64,000 bases of DNA from Intestinimonas massiliensis (ex Afouda et al. 2020) (GTDB taxonomy: Bacteria > Bacillota > Clostridia > Oscillospirales > Oscillospiraceae): positions 565,454-629,453 of the forward strand of contig NZ_LN869529.1 in NCBI RefSeq assembly GCF_001244995.1, in the 5' to 3' direction. The notes below the pieces were generated by a model that made no database searches, was not told the DNA's origin, and worked only from the letters and a program-made list of their open reading frames with translations. Position 1 is the stretch's first letter. Each line of letters opens with the position of its first letter. Below, piece after piece: positions 7,168 to 16,348 of the stretch. Both the position numbers and the translations under genes were made by a program.

Positions 7168-8883
7168 ATGTACCAGGCCCTATACCGCAAATGGCGGCCC
7201 CGAACCTTTGACGATGTGGTGGGGCAGTCCCATATCACCGAGACCCTCAAGCGGCAGGTGGCTGCAGGCCGCCTCTCCCATGCCTATCTGTTCACCGGCA
7301 CCCGGGGCACGGGCAAGACCACCTGCGCCAAGATCCTGGCCCGGGCGGTCAACTGTGAGCATCCGACGGATGGCAATCCCTGCAACCAGTGCGCCTCCTG
7401 CCAGGGCATTGAGAACGGCTCTATCCTGGATGTGCTGGAGCTGGACGCCGCCTCGAACAACGGCGTGGATCAGGTCCGCGCCCTACGGGATGAGGCGGTC
7501 TATTCTCCTGCCGCGGTCCGCAAGCGGGTCTATATCGTGGACGAGGTCCACATGCTCTCCACGGCGGCCTTCAACGCCCTGCTGAAGATCCTGGAGGAGC
7601 CCCCAGCCCATCTGATGTTCATTTTAGCCACCACGGAGCTGCACAAGGTACCGGCCACCATCAAATCCCGATGTCAGCAGTTTTCCTTTCAGCGCATCCT
7701 GCCGGCGGACATCGCCCGGCGGCTGAGCTATGTGGCGGAACGGGAGGGGATCGACCTGAAGCCCGAGGGGGCGGCGCTGCTGGCGCGTCTGGCCGACGGC
7801 GGCCTGCGCGACGCGCTGTCGCTGCTGGACCAGTGCGCCGTCTCCGGCGGGCCCGTGGGGGAGCAGCGGGTACTGGACGCCCTGGGACTGGCAGGCGGTC
7901 TGGAGACCGGGCGCCTGATGGGACGGGTAGCGGATCATGACGCCGCCGGGGCCCTGGAGGACATTGCACGGCTGTATGCGGGCGGGAAGGATGTATCCGC
8001 CATTCTGGGAGAGCTGTCCTCGCTGGCCCGGGATTTGCTCATTCGAAAGACCGCGCCCACGGCAGGCGGAGCGCTCCTCACCGGCGGCTTTGACGATGCC
8101 ACGCTGCGGGGCCTGTCCCAGCGCTTTACCCCCGCCAAGCTGGCCTGGGTGCTCTCCACGCTCCAGTCCACCCTGGCGGACCTGCCCCGGAGCAGCAACC
8201 GTCGGACCGACGCCGAGCTGTGCCTGATCCGGCTGTGCGACGAGACTCTGGATGACAGTGTCCCGGCCATCCATGCCCGGCTGGCCCGGGTGGAGGCCCA
8301 ACTTGCCTCCGGTGTACCGATTCAAACGACAGGTGAAATGCCTTTACAAGAGAAAAGAGAAGTCAGGCCGAAGGAGTCCTTGAAAACAGAGGACCGGCAA
8401 GGAAAAATACTTGCTAATTTGGACGCCCCGGCAACGGAGACTCCCCCCCGGGAGGAGTCCTCCACAGTCCAGGAACCGGCCTCTCAGGAGGCTGTCCGGC
8501 CGGTCCGGACGGCCGAGCCGGTTTCCGCTCCCGCGTCCATGCCCAGCGGAGACTTCTGGCCCGCTCTGGCGGAGAGCCTGCGGGATCAGGTGGGGCGGAA
8601 TGTGTGGTCTTTCCTGGGAAATGCCGCCATGACCAGGGGGACGCTGGAGGACGGGGTGCTCACCCTGTGGGCGGACGACGATCTGGTCAAGGGGGTCATC
8701 GGCCGGCAGGCGGTGCTGGACACGGTGGCTCGGGCGGCCAGCGCCCGGGTGGGGAGCCCGGTGCGGGTAACGGTCAAGGTGGGCAAGCCGGAGAGCGCTC
8801 CAGCGGCTCCCGCTCCCGCCCACGACAACCTGGATGATCTGCTGGCCTTCAGTCAGCAGTTTGACAACATCACCATTAAATAA
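7168..8883 (+). CDS. dnaX: DNA polymerase III subunits gamma and tau
   Basis: A 571-residue clamp-loader ATPase. It has Walker [10 protein letters not shown] near residue 45, a four-Cys zinc module (NCEHP...PCNQCASC, about residues 65-80), Walker [10 protein letters not shown], and the sensor motif SRCQQF. The C-terminal third (from about residue 380) is a variable linker plus tau domain, so the full-length tau form is encoded; no slippery frameshift site was seen. ATG 7168 ([11 protein letters not shown]) has GACAGGAGCG before it and matches the family start. It is followed by ebfC, as in most Firmicutes, although recR is not next. Confidence 0.97.
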   Translation: MYQALYRKWRPRTFDDVVGQSHITETLKRQVAAGRLSHAYLFTGTRGTGKTTCAKILARAVNCEHPTDGNPCNQCASCQGIENGSILDVLELDAASNNGVDQVRALRDEAVYSPAAVRKRVYIVDEVHMLSTAAFNALLKILEEPPAHLMFILATTELHKVPATIKSRCQQFSFQRILPADIARRLSYVAEREGIDLKPEGAALLARLADGGLRDALSLLDQCAVSGGPVGEQRVLDALGLAGGLETGRLMGRVADHDAAGALEDIARLYAGGKDVSAILGELSSLARDLLIRKTAPTAGGALLTGGFDDATLRGLSQRFTPAKLAWVLSTLQSTLADLPRSSNRRTDAELCLIRLCDETLDDSVPAIHARLARVEAQLASGVPIQTTGEMPLQEKREVRPKESLKTEDRQGKILANLDAPATETPPREESSTVQEPASQEAVRPVRTAEPVSAPASMPSGDFWPALAESLRDQVGRNVWSFLGNAAMTRGTLEDGVLTLWADDDLVKGVIGRQAVLDTVARAASARVGSPVRVTVKVGKPESAPAAPAPAHDNLDDLLAFSQQFDNITIK

Positions 8884-8897
8884 GGAGTGTATGCGAT

Positions 8898-9245
8898 ATG
8901 GCGAAAGGCTTTGGAGGCCGCGGCGGCATGGGTATGGGCGGCGGCATCAACATGAACATGATCAAGCAGGCCCAGAAGATGCAGGAGAACATGCAGAAGA
9001 TGCAGGCCGAGCTGGAGGCCAAGGAGTATACCGCACAGGCGGGCGGCGGCGTGGTCTCGGCCACCGTCAACGGCAAGCGGGAACTGCTGTCCATCACCAT
9101 TGATCCGGAGGCCGTGGACCCCGATGATGTGGAGATGCTTCAGGATATGATCGTGGCGGCGGTGAATGAGGCCATCCGGGCCTGCAGCACCGACGCCGCC
9201 TCCAGCATGGAGAAGCTGACCGGCGGGCTGGGCCTGCCATTCTGA
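8898..9245 (+). CDS. ebfC: YbaB/EbfC family nucleoid-associated protein
   Basis: A 115-residue small DNA-binding protein of the YbaB/EbfC family. A Gly/Met-rich N-terminal extension is followed by a helical part ([15 protein letters not shown]) and the conserved sheet with VNGKREL and IDPEAVDP. It starts 14 bases after dnaX with AAGGAG upstream, so it is co-transcribed. The expected role is nucleoid organisation or protection of DNA ends. The usual third gene, recR, is absent from this position. Confidence 0.94.
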   Translation: MAKGFGGRGGMGMGGGINMNMIKQAQKMQENMQKMQAELEAKEYTAQAGGGVVSATVNGKRELLSITIDPEAVDPDDVEMLQDMIVAAVNEAIRACSTDAASSMEKLTGGLGLPF

Positions 9246-9278
9246 ACGTTGAGCCATCCTATGTGAAAGGAGGCGCAT

Positions 9279-9854
9279 ATGAAGCTGAAGATCCCCAAGG
9301 TGGGGATGCGCACCATCAAGACCGCCGTGGCGGTGATGCTGTCCTATCTGCTGTTCGTCCCCTTTGATCTGATGTATCGGGAGGAGTATGGCGGCATCTG
9401 GGGGCAGATGGGACCCCTATATGCCTGCATCGCCTGCATTGTGTGTATGCAGAGCTCCCTGGGCCAGACGGTCCGCCAGGGAGTGTCCCGGCTCATCGGT
9501 GTGGCCATCGGCGGCGCTCTGGGGGTGCTGGCCCTGACCTTGGGCCCTGTGCTGTCCCATCCGGCGGTGCAGACCCTGACCCTGGGCGCGGTCTGTGTGG
9601 CGGGGATTTGGACGGGTCTGCTCCTGAAACGGCCTGCGGCCTGCCCCATGGCCTGCATTGTGCCATGCGTCATTCTGATCGGGGGGCATACCGGGGTGGA
9701 GCGGTATTATTATGCCGCCGCCCGGATCATCGAGACCGTGGTGGGCGTGGCCGTTGCCTTTGGGGTCAACGCCCTGCTGCCGGATCACCGGCGGGCGGAA
9801 GAACCGACGGAGAAGCCGGCGGACCCTTCGACCAGTGAAGAACATAAGAAATGA
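9279..9854 (+). CDS. Aromatic acid exporter family membrane protein
   Basis: A 191-residue membrane protein with about five or six hydrophobic segments, resembling the N-terminal membrane part of the FUSC/ArAE (YqjA-like) family. Conserved-looking features are KTAVAVMLSYLLF at the N terminus and the glycine-rich RLIGVAIGGALG segment near residue 75. The cytoplasmic tail is short and charged. Ribosome site AAAGGAGG lies 7 bases before ATG 9279. It may export organic acids; the substrate is unknown. A strong terminator follows. Confidence 0.75.
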   Translation: MKLKIPKVGMRTIKTAVAVMLSYLLFVPFDLMYREEYGGIWGQMGPLYACIACIVCMQSSLGQTVRQGVSRLIGVAIGGALGVLALTLGPVLSHPAVQTLTLGAVCVAGIWTGLLLKRPAACPMACIVPCVILIGGHTGVERYYYAAARIIETVVGVAVAFGVNALLPDHRRAEEPTEKPADPSTSEEHKK

Positions 9855-9861
9855 AAAAAGG

Positions 9862-9895
9862 GGGGCCCTCCAGCGCAGGAGGGCCCCTTTTCTGC
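9862..9895. terminator. Bidirectional terminator between the exporter and yoaK
   Basis: A 10-bp GC stem GGGGCCCTCC / GGAGGGCCCC has an A-run on the left and TTTT on the right, so it can end both convergent transcripts. Confidence 0.9.
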
Positions 9896-9903
9896 CGTTT
9901 TGT

Positions 9904-10587
9904 TCAAACCTCCAGGGCTTCCTCCCCGGATTTGAGGAACATGGCGCTGAAGACCACGACCAGAAGGCCGCAGCAGACCAGCACGGCTCTGCCCCGCCAC
10001 TGTTCCGTGCACCAGACGCCCAGGAAGGCGCCCAGAATGAAAAGGAGGATAATGGCGTAGTATTGGAGCCCCCGGCGGCGGGCGGTGGGATCGCGGTCCT
10101 GCACCGCGTGGAACAGCAGCTCAGTGCCGCTGCGGAGATTTCCGGTGCACATGGTGGTGGCACAGGGGTTGCCGCGGATCTTGCGGAAGGACTGCACCTG
10201 CACGGCGCACACAAAGGAGACCAGTACGTTGGCCGCCGTGTCCCACTCGCCGGTGGGGAGCAGGGCGACCAGACCTAAAATAGCGATCTCCAGGGCGATC
10301 ACGATCTGCCGCCAGTGGATGGCCGGATGGCTGCGGAAACGGCGGCGGGTCAGCTCCGCCACCACCACGCCCAGGGCGAACGCCAGGATGGGGATGAGGT
10401 AGTGGAGCAGGGCGTCGAACTGCCCCTCGGCCAGCTTGACGCCCAGCAGGACGATGTTGCCGGTCTGGGCATTGGCAAACACTTTGCCTCGGCACAGATA
10501 GGTGTAGGCATCCAGAAAGCCGCCCGTGACGGTCAGAAGGGCACCCAGAAACAGAGTTTCGGACATCTGGTGTCCAGCGCGGTTCAT
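9904..10587 (-). CDS. YoaK family (DUF1275) membrane protein
   Basis: A 227-residue protein with about six hydrophobic segments and the family signature near the N terminus: GGFLDAYTYL followed by FANAQTGNIVLLG. The later MCTGNLRSG stretch is also typical. The start at 10587 has AAAGGAGG upstream. Function is unknown for the family, which is often described as a transporter-like or stress-related membrane protein. It is downstream of the uracil-DNA glycosylase gene on the same strand with a 54-base gap. Confidence 0.88.
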   Translation of the reverse strand: MNRAGHQMSETLFLGALLTVTGGFLDAYTYLCRGKVFANAQTGNIVLLGVKLAEGQFDALLHYLIPILAFALGVVVAELTRRRFRSHPAIHWRQIVIALEIAILGLVALLPTGEWDTAANVLVSFVCAVQVQSFRKIRGNPCATTMCTGNLRSGTELLFHAVQDRDPTARRRGLQYYAIILLFILGAFLGVWCTEQWRGRAVLVCCGLLVVVFSAMFLKSGEEALEV

Positions 10588-10641
10588 GCGGTCGCCTCCT
10601 TTGACATGGATCGGGCCCCGCCGGAGCAGGACCCGGAAAAT

Positions 10642-11208
10642 TCAATAGGTGTGGGTGCAGATCTCCCGAATCTTAGCCTGGAGGACCTTCAGGTCCTCAA
10701 AGGTTTCCGGCCGTTTCCGGGGGTCCCGCAGCAGGGCGGCGGGATGGTAGATGGCCATCATCTGGACCCCAGCCTTTTCAAACCACTGGCCGTGCTCCTT
10801 GGTGATCTTGAAATCCTCCCGGATGAGGCGCATGGCGGCAATGCGGCCCAGGCAGACGATGATCTTGGGGCGGAGCAGCGCCACCTGGTTGCGGAGATAG
10901 CCGATGCAGGCCTCCACCTCCACGTTGAGGGGGTCCCGGTTCTGGGGCGGACGGCATTTGACCGTGTTGCCGATAAACACCTTGGAGCGGTCCAGGTCGA
11001 TGAGAGTGAGCATATCGTCCAGCAGCTTGCCCGCCTTGCCCACGAAGGGCTTGCCGGTCAGGTCCTCCTGTTCGCCGGGGCCCTCCCCGATGAACATGAC
11101 CTCGGCGTTCCGGGCCCCGTCGCCGAAGACCACGTTGTGCCGGGTCTCGGCCAAGGCGCACTTTTGGCAGGAGAGGCAGGCGGATTCCAATTCAGGCCAA
11201 TCAAGCAT
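10642..11208 (-). CDS. Uracil-DNA glycosylase, family 4 (iron-sulfur)
   Basis: A 188-residue DNA repair enzyme that removes uracil from DNA. Motif 1 GEGPGEQED and motif 2 HPAALLRDP are present, together with the four cluster cysteines (CLSCQKC near residue 11, NTVKCRPP, and IIVCLG). The start was moved to the internal ATG at 11208 because GAGGAAACGAC precedes it; the upstream ATG at 11232 has no ribosome site. Length is normal for the family (about 190-200). Confidence 0.92.
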   Translation of the reverse strand: MLDWPELESACLSCQKCALAETRHNVVFGDGARNAEVMFIGEGPGEQEDLTGKPFVGKAGKLLDDMLTLIDLDRSKVFIGNTVKCRPPQNRDPLNVEVEACIGYLRNQVALLRPKIIVCLGRIAAMRLIREDFKITKEHGQWFEKAGVQMMAIYHPAALLRDPRKRPETFEDLKVLQAKIREICTHTY

Positions 11209-11297
11209 GTCGTTTCCTCGTTTCTTTTCCATGTTTTTTTACATTGTATCATAAAGTATGGGGGCAGGGAAAGATGCGGTTTAGCTAAAATTCACCG

Positions 11298-11326
11298 TTG
11301 ACTTTTTTGCAGGAACTGCATATAAT
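11298..11326 (+). promoter_or_regulatory. Promoter of the aspS2-gatCAB operon
   Basis: TTGACT (11298-11303), a 17-base spacer, then a perfect TATAAT (11321-11326). Transcription should start near 11333, at the 5' end of the T-box leader. Confidence 0.9.
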
Positions 11327-11332
11327 ACATGC

Positions 11333-11589
11333 ATCAAAGGCAATGACGAAGACCGCGCCCCGTGAGGGCCGCCAGAGAATCCGGGTCACCGACTGAGAGC
11401 CCGGTCCGGCTGGATGGGGATGCGCAACGCTTCACGAGCTGAAAGTTCGAGTCCGCAAGGAGGAGGGCTTTTCGTCGTCCCGCGTTAAGGGAGCCAAGAG
11501 GCCGGCTCAAGGGTGAGGCGGCAATGTTTGGGTGGTACCGCGGATTGTTCCGTCCCGAAACTGCAAAAAGCAGCTTCGGGACTTTTTTT
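11333..11589 (+). promoter_or_regulatory. T-box riboswitch, asparagine specifier
   Basis: The leader holds the T-box GGGTGGTACCGCGG (11530-11543) and an overlapping terminator (stem from 11552, T-run ending at 11589). The stem I AGAGA bulge is present near 11374. Folding stem I by eye pairs GAAG with CTTC and GCGC with GCGC around an internal loop containing AAC at 11426-11428, the asparagine codon in the specifier position. Uncharged tRNA-Asn would therefore turn on the operon that makes Asn-tRNA by transamidation. Confidence 0.92.
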
Positions 11590-11688
11590 ATTCATTTTGG
11601 GATTTTTTAGAAAAAAGCTGTCTTTTAAAGGTACCGAAAACAGACGGAGCGGTGTACAGTATAGTTTGATGAAAGGACGTGAACGGTC

Positions 11689-13014
11689 ATGGAATTCCTG
11701 AAAGGCGCCCCCAAAACACAGCGGCTGGAACTCAAAGACATCCTGGGAGGTGCCCATCGGAACGAGACCGTCCAGGTCGCCGGTATGGTCCATGCCAGAC
11801 AGACGGTGGGCGGCGGGCTCACCTTCCTGAAGCTGCGCAAGCGGGATGGCATCCTGCAGTGTACCTGCGCCGAGGGCGTGGACGTGTCTGGCGTGCCGGA
11901 GGAGGCCGCGGTCGTGGTCACCGGCACCCTCCGGGAGGAGCCCCGGGCTCCCGGCGGGGTGGAGCTGGCGGCTCAGGCTGTGGAGGTCCTGTCCCGGCCC
12001 GCGGCCCCCCTGCCGGTGCCGGTGCCCAAGGCCAGACTGAATATCAACCTGGACACCGAGCTGGGCCTGCGGCCCGTGGTGCTCCGCCACCTGCGGGAGC
12101 GCAGCGTATTCAAGGTCCAGGAGTGCCTGGGCCGGGCATTTCGGGAGTATCTCCAGGGCCAGGGCTTCACTGAGGTCCACACCCCCAAGATCGTTCACGC
12201 CGGGGCGGAGGGCGGTTCCAACATCTTCCGGCTGGACTACTTCGGCCGCAAGGCGTTTTTAGCCCAGTCCCCTCAGTTCTACAAGCAGACCATGGTGGGG
12301 GTTTTTGAGCGTGTGTTCGAGGTGGCCCCGGTGTTCCGGGCGGAAAAGCACTCCACGGCCCGGCATCTCAACGAGTACACTTCCCTGGATTTTGAGATGG
12401 GCTTCATCGACTCCTTTGCGGACGTGATGGCCATGGAGACCGGCTTCCTCCAGTATGCTATGGAGCTGCTGCGGACGGAGTACGCCGCCGACGGGAAGCG
12501 GCTGGGCATTGCTATCCCCAACGTGGAGCGCATCCCCTGCGTCCGCTTCGATGAGGTCAAGGGCCTGGCGGCGGAGAAGTACGGCTACCAAATCCGGGAC
12601 CCCTACGACCTGGAGCCGGAGGAGGAGCATGCCATCGGCCGCTACGCCAAAGAGGAGTGGGGCAGCGACTTTGTGTTCGTCACCCACTACCCCAGCAAGA
12701 AACGGCCCTTCTACGCCATGGACGACCCCGCAGACCCCCGGTACACCCTGTCCTTTGACCTGCTGTTCCGGGGCGTGGAAGTCACCACCGGCGGCCAGCG
12801 GGTCCACAGCTACGCCGAGCAGGTGAAGAAGATGGAGAAGCGGGGGATGCATCCCGAGGAATTCGAGAGCTATCTGATGATCCACAAGCACGGCATGCCG
12901 CCCCACGGCGGCCTTGGCATCGGCCTGGAACGGCTGACCATGCAGCTGTGCGGGCTGGAAAACGTGCGGTGCGCCTGCCTGTTCCCGCGGGATCTGAGCC
13001 GGCTGGAGCCTTAA
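11689..13014 (+). CDS. aspS2: Aspartate--tRNA(Asn) ligase (non-discriminating, archaeal type)
   Basis: A 441-residue class II synthetase. It has an N-terminal OB anticodon-binding fold (about residues 20-110), then motif 2 (VFRAEKHST) and motif 3 (GGLGIGLERLTM near the C terminus). The length and absence of the large GAD insertion of bacterial AspRS place it with the archaeal-type AspRS/AsnRS group. Its Asn-specific T-box and the gatCAB genes directly behind it argue that it charges tRNA-Asn with Asp for amidation, not that it is a true AsnRS. ATG 11689 follows GAAAGGACG. The Asp-versus-Asn assignment is from context plus family, not from a diagnostic residue. Confidence 0.87.
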   Translation: MEFLKGAPKTQRLELKDILGGAHRNETVQVAGMVHARQTVGGGLTFLKLRKRDGILQCTCAEGVDVSGVPEEAAVVVTGTLREEPRAPGGVELAAQAVEVLSRPAAPLPVPVPKARLNINLDTELGLRPVVLRHLRERSVFKVQECLGRAFREYLQGQGFTEVHTPKIVHAGAEGGSNIFRLDYFGRKAFLAQSPQFYKQTMVGVFERVFEVAPVFRAEKHSTARHLNEYTSLDFEMGFIDSFADVMAMETGFLQYAMELLRTEYAADGKRLGIAIPNVERIPCVRFDEVKGLAAEKYGYQIRDPYDLEPEEEHAIGRYAKEEWGSDFVFVTHYPSKKRPFYAMDDPADPRYTLSFDLLFRGVEVTTGGQRVHSYAEQVKKMEKRGMHPEEFESYLMIHKHGMPPHGGLGIGLERLTMQLCGLENVRCACLFPRDLSRLEP

Positions 13015-13027
13015 GGAGAAGATCAAA

Positions 13028-13315
13028 ATGAAGATAACCGAAGAGATGGTGGATTATGTCTCCGCCCTGTCCCGACTCAGGCTTCCAGAGGAGGAGAAGG
13101 TCAAAGTGGCCGCCGAGCTGGAGCAGATCATCGGCTACATGGATGTGCTCAATACTCTGGATACCAGCGGGGTGGAGCCCATGAGCCATGTGTTCCCGGT
13201 GAAGAATGTGCTCCGGCCCGACGTGGTGGAGCCCTCGGCGGACCGGGCCGAGCTGCTGAAAAACGCGCCGGTTCCCGACGAAGCGGCCTTTCTGGTGCCC
13301 AAGACGGTGGAATGA
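13028..13315 (+). CDS. gatC: Asp/Glu-tRNA amidotransferase subunit C
   Basis: A 95-residue GatC with the family pattern: two N-terminal helices with LSRLRLPEEEK, the GYMDVLNTLDTSGVEP segment, and the extended tail that wraps GatA (RPDVVEPS). It starts 13 bases after aspS2. It holds GatA and GatB together in the amidotransferase that converts Asp-tRNA(Asn) or Glu-tRNA(Gln) to the amide form. Confidence 0.95.
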   Translation: MKITEEMVDYVSALSRLRLPEEEKVKVAAELEQIIGYMDVLNTLDTSGVEPMSHVFPVKNVLRPDVVEPSADRAELLKNAPVPDEAAFLVPKTVE

Positions 13316-13327
13316 GGGGGAGTGGAT

Positions 13328-14800
13328 ATGGAATGGTATGAGCTGACCGCCCTCCAACTGGGCGAAAAGATCCGGGCCGGGGAGGTCTCCGCCGTGGAGG
13401 CCGCCCAGGCGGCCCTGGACCGGATGGCCGCCCTCCAGCCGGACAACAACGCCTTCATCACCACCCTGGCCGACCATGCGCTGGCCGAGGCAGAGGCGGT
13501 GCAGAAAAAGCTGGCCGCCGGGGAGAAGCTGGGCCCGCTGGCCGGTGTGCCCATGGCCCTCAAGGACAACATCTGCACCCGCGGGGTCAAGACCTCCTGT
13601 GCCTCTAAGATTCTGGGGGATTTCACCCCGCCCTACGACGCCACGCTGACCGAGCGGCTCCGGGCCGCCGGCTCGGTGCTGCTGGGCAAGCTGAACATGG
13701 ACGAATTTGCCATGGGCTCCACCTCCGAGACCTCCTTCTACGGCCCGGTGAAGAACCCCTGGGATCCGGGCCGGGTGCCCGGCGGGTCCTCCGGTGGGGC
13801 CGCCGCCGCCGTGGCGGCGGGGGAGTGCTGGTACGCCATCGGCTCGGACACCGGCGGGTCCATCCGTCAGCCCTCCGCCTACTGCGGCGTCACCGGCATG
13901 AAGCCCACTTACGGCGCCGTCTCCCGCTACGGCCTCATCGCCTACGCCTCCTCTCTGGACCAGATGGGCCCCATCGCCCGCACCGCCGCCGACTGCGCCG
14001 CCGTGCTGGACGCCGTCATGGGGAAGGACCGGCGGGACGGCACCAGTCTGGATGTGTCGGCGGGCGGACTGCTGGCCGGCCTCACCGGAGATGTGCGGGG
14101 CATGAAGATCGGCCTGCCCGCCGACTGCTTTGGGGCGGGGCTGGACCCGGAGGTCCGTGCCGCCGTACTGGCCGCCGCCGACGTGCTGAAGGCCCGGGGG
14201 GCCGTGGTGGAGGAATTCGCTCTGCCCGTGATGGAATACGTGGTCCCCACCTATTATATCATTGCCGCCGCCGAGGCCAGCTCCAACCTGTCCCGGTTCG
14301 ACGGGGTGAAGTACGGCTGGCGGGCGGAGGGCTATGAGGATCTCACCGATCTGTACAACAAAACCCGTACCGAGGGCTTTGGCTCCGAGGTCAAGCGCCG
14401 CATTCTGCTGGGGACCTTTGTGCTGTCCACCGGCTACTACGACGCCTACTATAAAAAGGCCCTTCAGGTGAAGGCCCTCATCAAGCGGGCCTACGACGAG
14501 GCCTTTGGGACCTATGACCTGCTGCTCACCCCCGTGGCGCCCACCACCGCGCCGCGTCTGGGGGAGAGCCTGTCCGACCCGCTGAAGATGTACCTGTCCG
14601 ATATCTACACCGTGCCCCTCAATCTGGCGGGGCTGCCGGGGCTGAGTATGCCCTGCGGCTTTGACACCCGGGGTCTGCCCATCGGGGCCCAGCTCATCGG
14701 CCCCGCGCTGGGGGAGGCCAGGGTGCTCAACGCCGCCCACGCCTTCCAGCAGGACACGCAGTTCCATACCAAGATGCCGAAGGGAGGCGCCGCGCAATGA
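13328..14800 (+). CDS. gatA: Asp/Glu-tRNA amidotransferase subunit A
   Basis: A 490-residue amidase-signature enzyme that releases ammonia from glutamine. The Ser-cisSer-Lys machinery is visible: Lys in MALKDNI near residue 75, the GGSSGGAAAA loop near residue 150, and the nucleophile region GSDTGGSIRQP. I start at ATG 13328, 6 bases after GGGGGAG; a GTG two codons upstream is possible. It overlaps gatB by 4 bases. Confidence 0.96.
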   Translation: MEWYELTALQLGEKIRAGEVSAVEAAQAALDRMAALQPDNNAFITTLADHALAEAEAVQKKLAAGEKLGPLAGVPMALKDNICTRGVKTSCASKILGDFTPPYDATLTERLRAAGSVLLGKLNMDEFAMGSTSETSFYGPVKNPWDPGRVPGGSSGGAAAAVAAGECWYAIGSDTGGSIRQPSAYCGVTGMKPTYGAVSRYGLIAYASSLDQMGPIARTAADCAAVLDAVMGKDRRDGTSLDVSAGGLLAGLTGDVRGMKIGLPADCFGAGLDPEVRAAVLAAADVLKARGAVVEEFALPVMEYVVPTYYIIAAAEASSNLSRFDGVKYGWRAEGYEDLTDLYNKTRTEGFGSEVKRRILLGTFVLSTGYYDAYYKKALQVKALIKRAYDEAFGTYDLLLTPVAPTTAPRLGESLSDPLKMYLSDIYTVPLNLAGLPGLSMPCGFDTRGLPIGAQLIGPALGEARVLNAAHAFQQDTQFHTKMPKGGAAQ

Positions 14801-16236
14801 CCTGGGAGACGGTTATCGGCCTGGAGACCCATGTGGAGCTGGCCACGAAAACCAAGATCTTCTGCTCCTGCACCACCGCGTTCGGCGGCGCCCCCAACAC
14901 CCACTGCTGCCCGGTGTGCACCGGGATGCCTGGCGCTCTGCCGGTGGTCAACGAGAAGGTGCTGGAGTTCGCCGTCAAGGCGGGGCTGGCCCTGAATGGG
15001 ACCATCACCCGCGATTGCAGGTTCGACCGGAAGAACTACTTCTACCCCGACCTACCCAAGGCCTACCAGGTGTCCCAGCTCTATCTGCCCATCGTCCGGA
15101 ACGGCAAAGTGCCCATCCAAACGGCCTCCGGGGTGGAAAAGACCATCCGCATCCATGAGCTCCATATGGAGGAGGACGCGGGGAAGCTGGTCCACGACCC
15201 CTGGATCGACCAGACCCGGGCGGACTACAACCGCTGCGGCGTGCCCCTGATCGAGATCGTCACCGAGCCCGATTTCCGCTCCGCCGAGGAGGTCATCGCC
15301 TATCTGGAGAAGCTGCGCTCCATCCTCCAGTACCTGGGGGTCTCCGACTGCAAGATGCAGGAGGGTTCTCTGCGCTGCGACGTGAACCTGTCCGTCCGGC
15401 CCGCCGGGAGCGAGGAGCTGGGCACCCGTACCGAGATGAAAAACCTGAACTCCTTCAAGGCCATCGCCCGGGCCATCGAATATGAGGCCCGCCGGCAGGT
15501 GGAGCTCATCCAGGAGGGAAAACGGGTGGTTCAGGAGACCCGGCGCTGGGATGAGAACAAAGACGCCACCTTTGCCATGCGCTCCAAGGAGAACGCCCAG
15601 GATTACCGCTACTTCCCCGAGCCGGACATCCCACCTATGGAGCTCTCGGAGGAATACCTGGAGCATGTCCGCGCGGAGATCCCCGAGATGGCGGAGGCCA
15701 AGATGGCCCGGTATCAGAGGGACTGGGGCCTGCCCGTCTATGACACCCGGATGATCACCGGTCAGAAGGCCCTGGCCGATTTCTTTGAGGAGACGGTGGC
15801 GCTGGGGGCGGCCCCCAAGCAGGCGGCCAACTGGATCATGGGAGAGGTGCTGCGGCAGCTCTCCGCCCAGGGCCTGGAGGCCAAGGATATGACCCTTACG
15901 CCCGGGACTCTGGCCCGGCTCATCGAGCTGGTCCAGACCGGGAAACTGAACCGCAACACCGCCGTGAAGGTATTCGACGCCGTGTTCGTGGCAGACGGCG
16001 ACGTGGACGCCTATGTGAAGGAGCACGGACTGGAGCAGGTCTCCGACGCCGGGCTGGTGGGCCGGGCGGTGGAGCAGGTCTTGGCCGCCAACCCCAAGTC
16101 CATTGAGGACTATCGGGCGGGAAAGGAAAAGGCCTTCGGCTTCCTGGTGGGTCAGGTGATGCGGGAGCTCAAGGGCCGGGCCTCGCCCCAGGTGGTCAAC
16201 CAGACCATCCGGGAGAAGCTGGAGCAGATGAAGTGA
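14797..16236 (+). CDS. gatB: Asp/Glu-tRNA amidotransferase subunit B
   Basis: A 479-residue GatB, the kinase/amidotransferase subunit that activates the misacylated tRNA. Signatures include GLETHVELAT at the N terminus, the four zinc-type cysteines (FCSCTT and HCCPVC), and DYRYFPEPDIPP near residue 270. The C-terminal YqeY-like tail (from about residue 330) is present. The start codon overlaps the gatA stop (ATGA). It ends the operon with a strong terminator. Confidence 0.97.
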   Translation: MTWETVIGLETHVELATKTKIFCSCTTAFGGAPNTHCCPVCTGMPGALPVVNEKVLEFAVKAGLALNGTITRDCRFDRKNYFYPDLPKAYQVSQLYLPIVRNGKVPIQTASGVEKTIRIHELHMEEDAGKLVHDPWIDQTRADYNRCGVPLIEIVTEPDFRSAEEVIAYLEKLRSILQYLGVSDCKMQEGSLRCDVNLSVRPAGSEELGTRTEMKNLNSFKAIARAIEYEARRQVELIQEGKRVVQETRRWDENKDATFAMRSKENAQDYRYFPEPDIPPMELSEEYLEHVRAEIPEMAEAKMARYQRDWGLPVYDTRMITGQKALADFFEETVALGAAPKQAANWIMGEVLRQLSAQGLEAKDMTLTPGTLARLIELVQTGKLNRNTAVKVFDAVFVADGDVDAYVKEHGLEQVSDAGLVGRAVEQVLAANPKSIEDYRAGKEKAFGFLVGQVMRELKGRASPQVVNQTIREKLEQMK

Positions 16237-16240
16237 AGGA

Positions 16241-16272
16241 CGGGGGACCGGCCGTGGCCGGTCCCCCGTTTT
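16241..16272 (+). terminator. Terminator of aspS2-gatCAB
   Basis: A 13-bp perfect stem CGGGGGACCGGCC / GGCCGGTCCCCCG with a 2-base gap, followed by TTTT. Confidence 0.9.
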
Positions 16273-16286
16273 CTGTGCGGACGGTC

Positions 16287-16315
16287 TTTTACCGGCGGGG
16301 AAAAGCTGATATAAT
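16287..16315 (+). promoter_or_regulatory. Extended -10 promoter of the nucleotidase gene
   Basis: TGA-TATAAT (16307-16315) is a clear extended -10; the -35 region TTTTAC (16287-16292) is weak at 17 bases. Confidence 0.65.
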
Positions 16316-16348
16316 ACCGGTAACCGACGGAGAGGGGAGAGATGGGAT

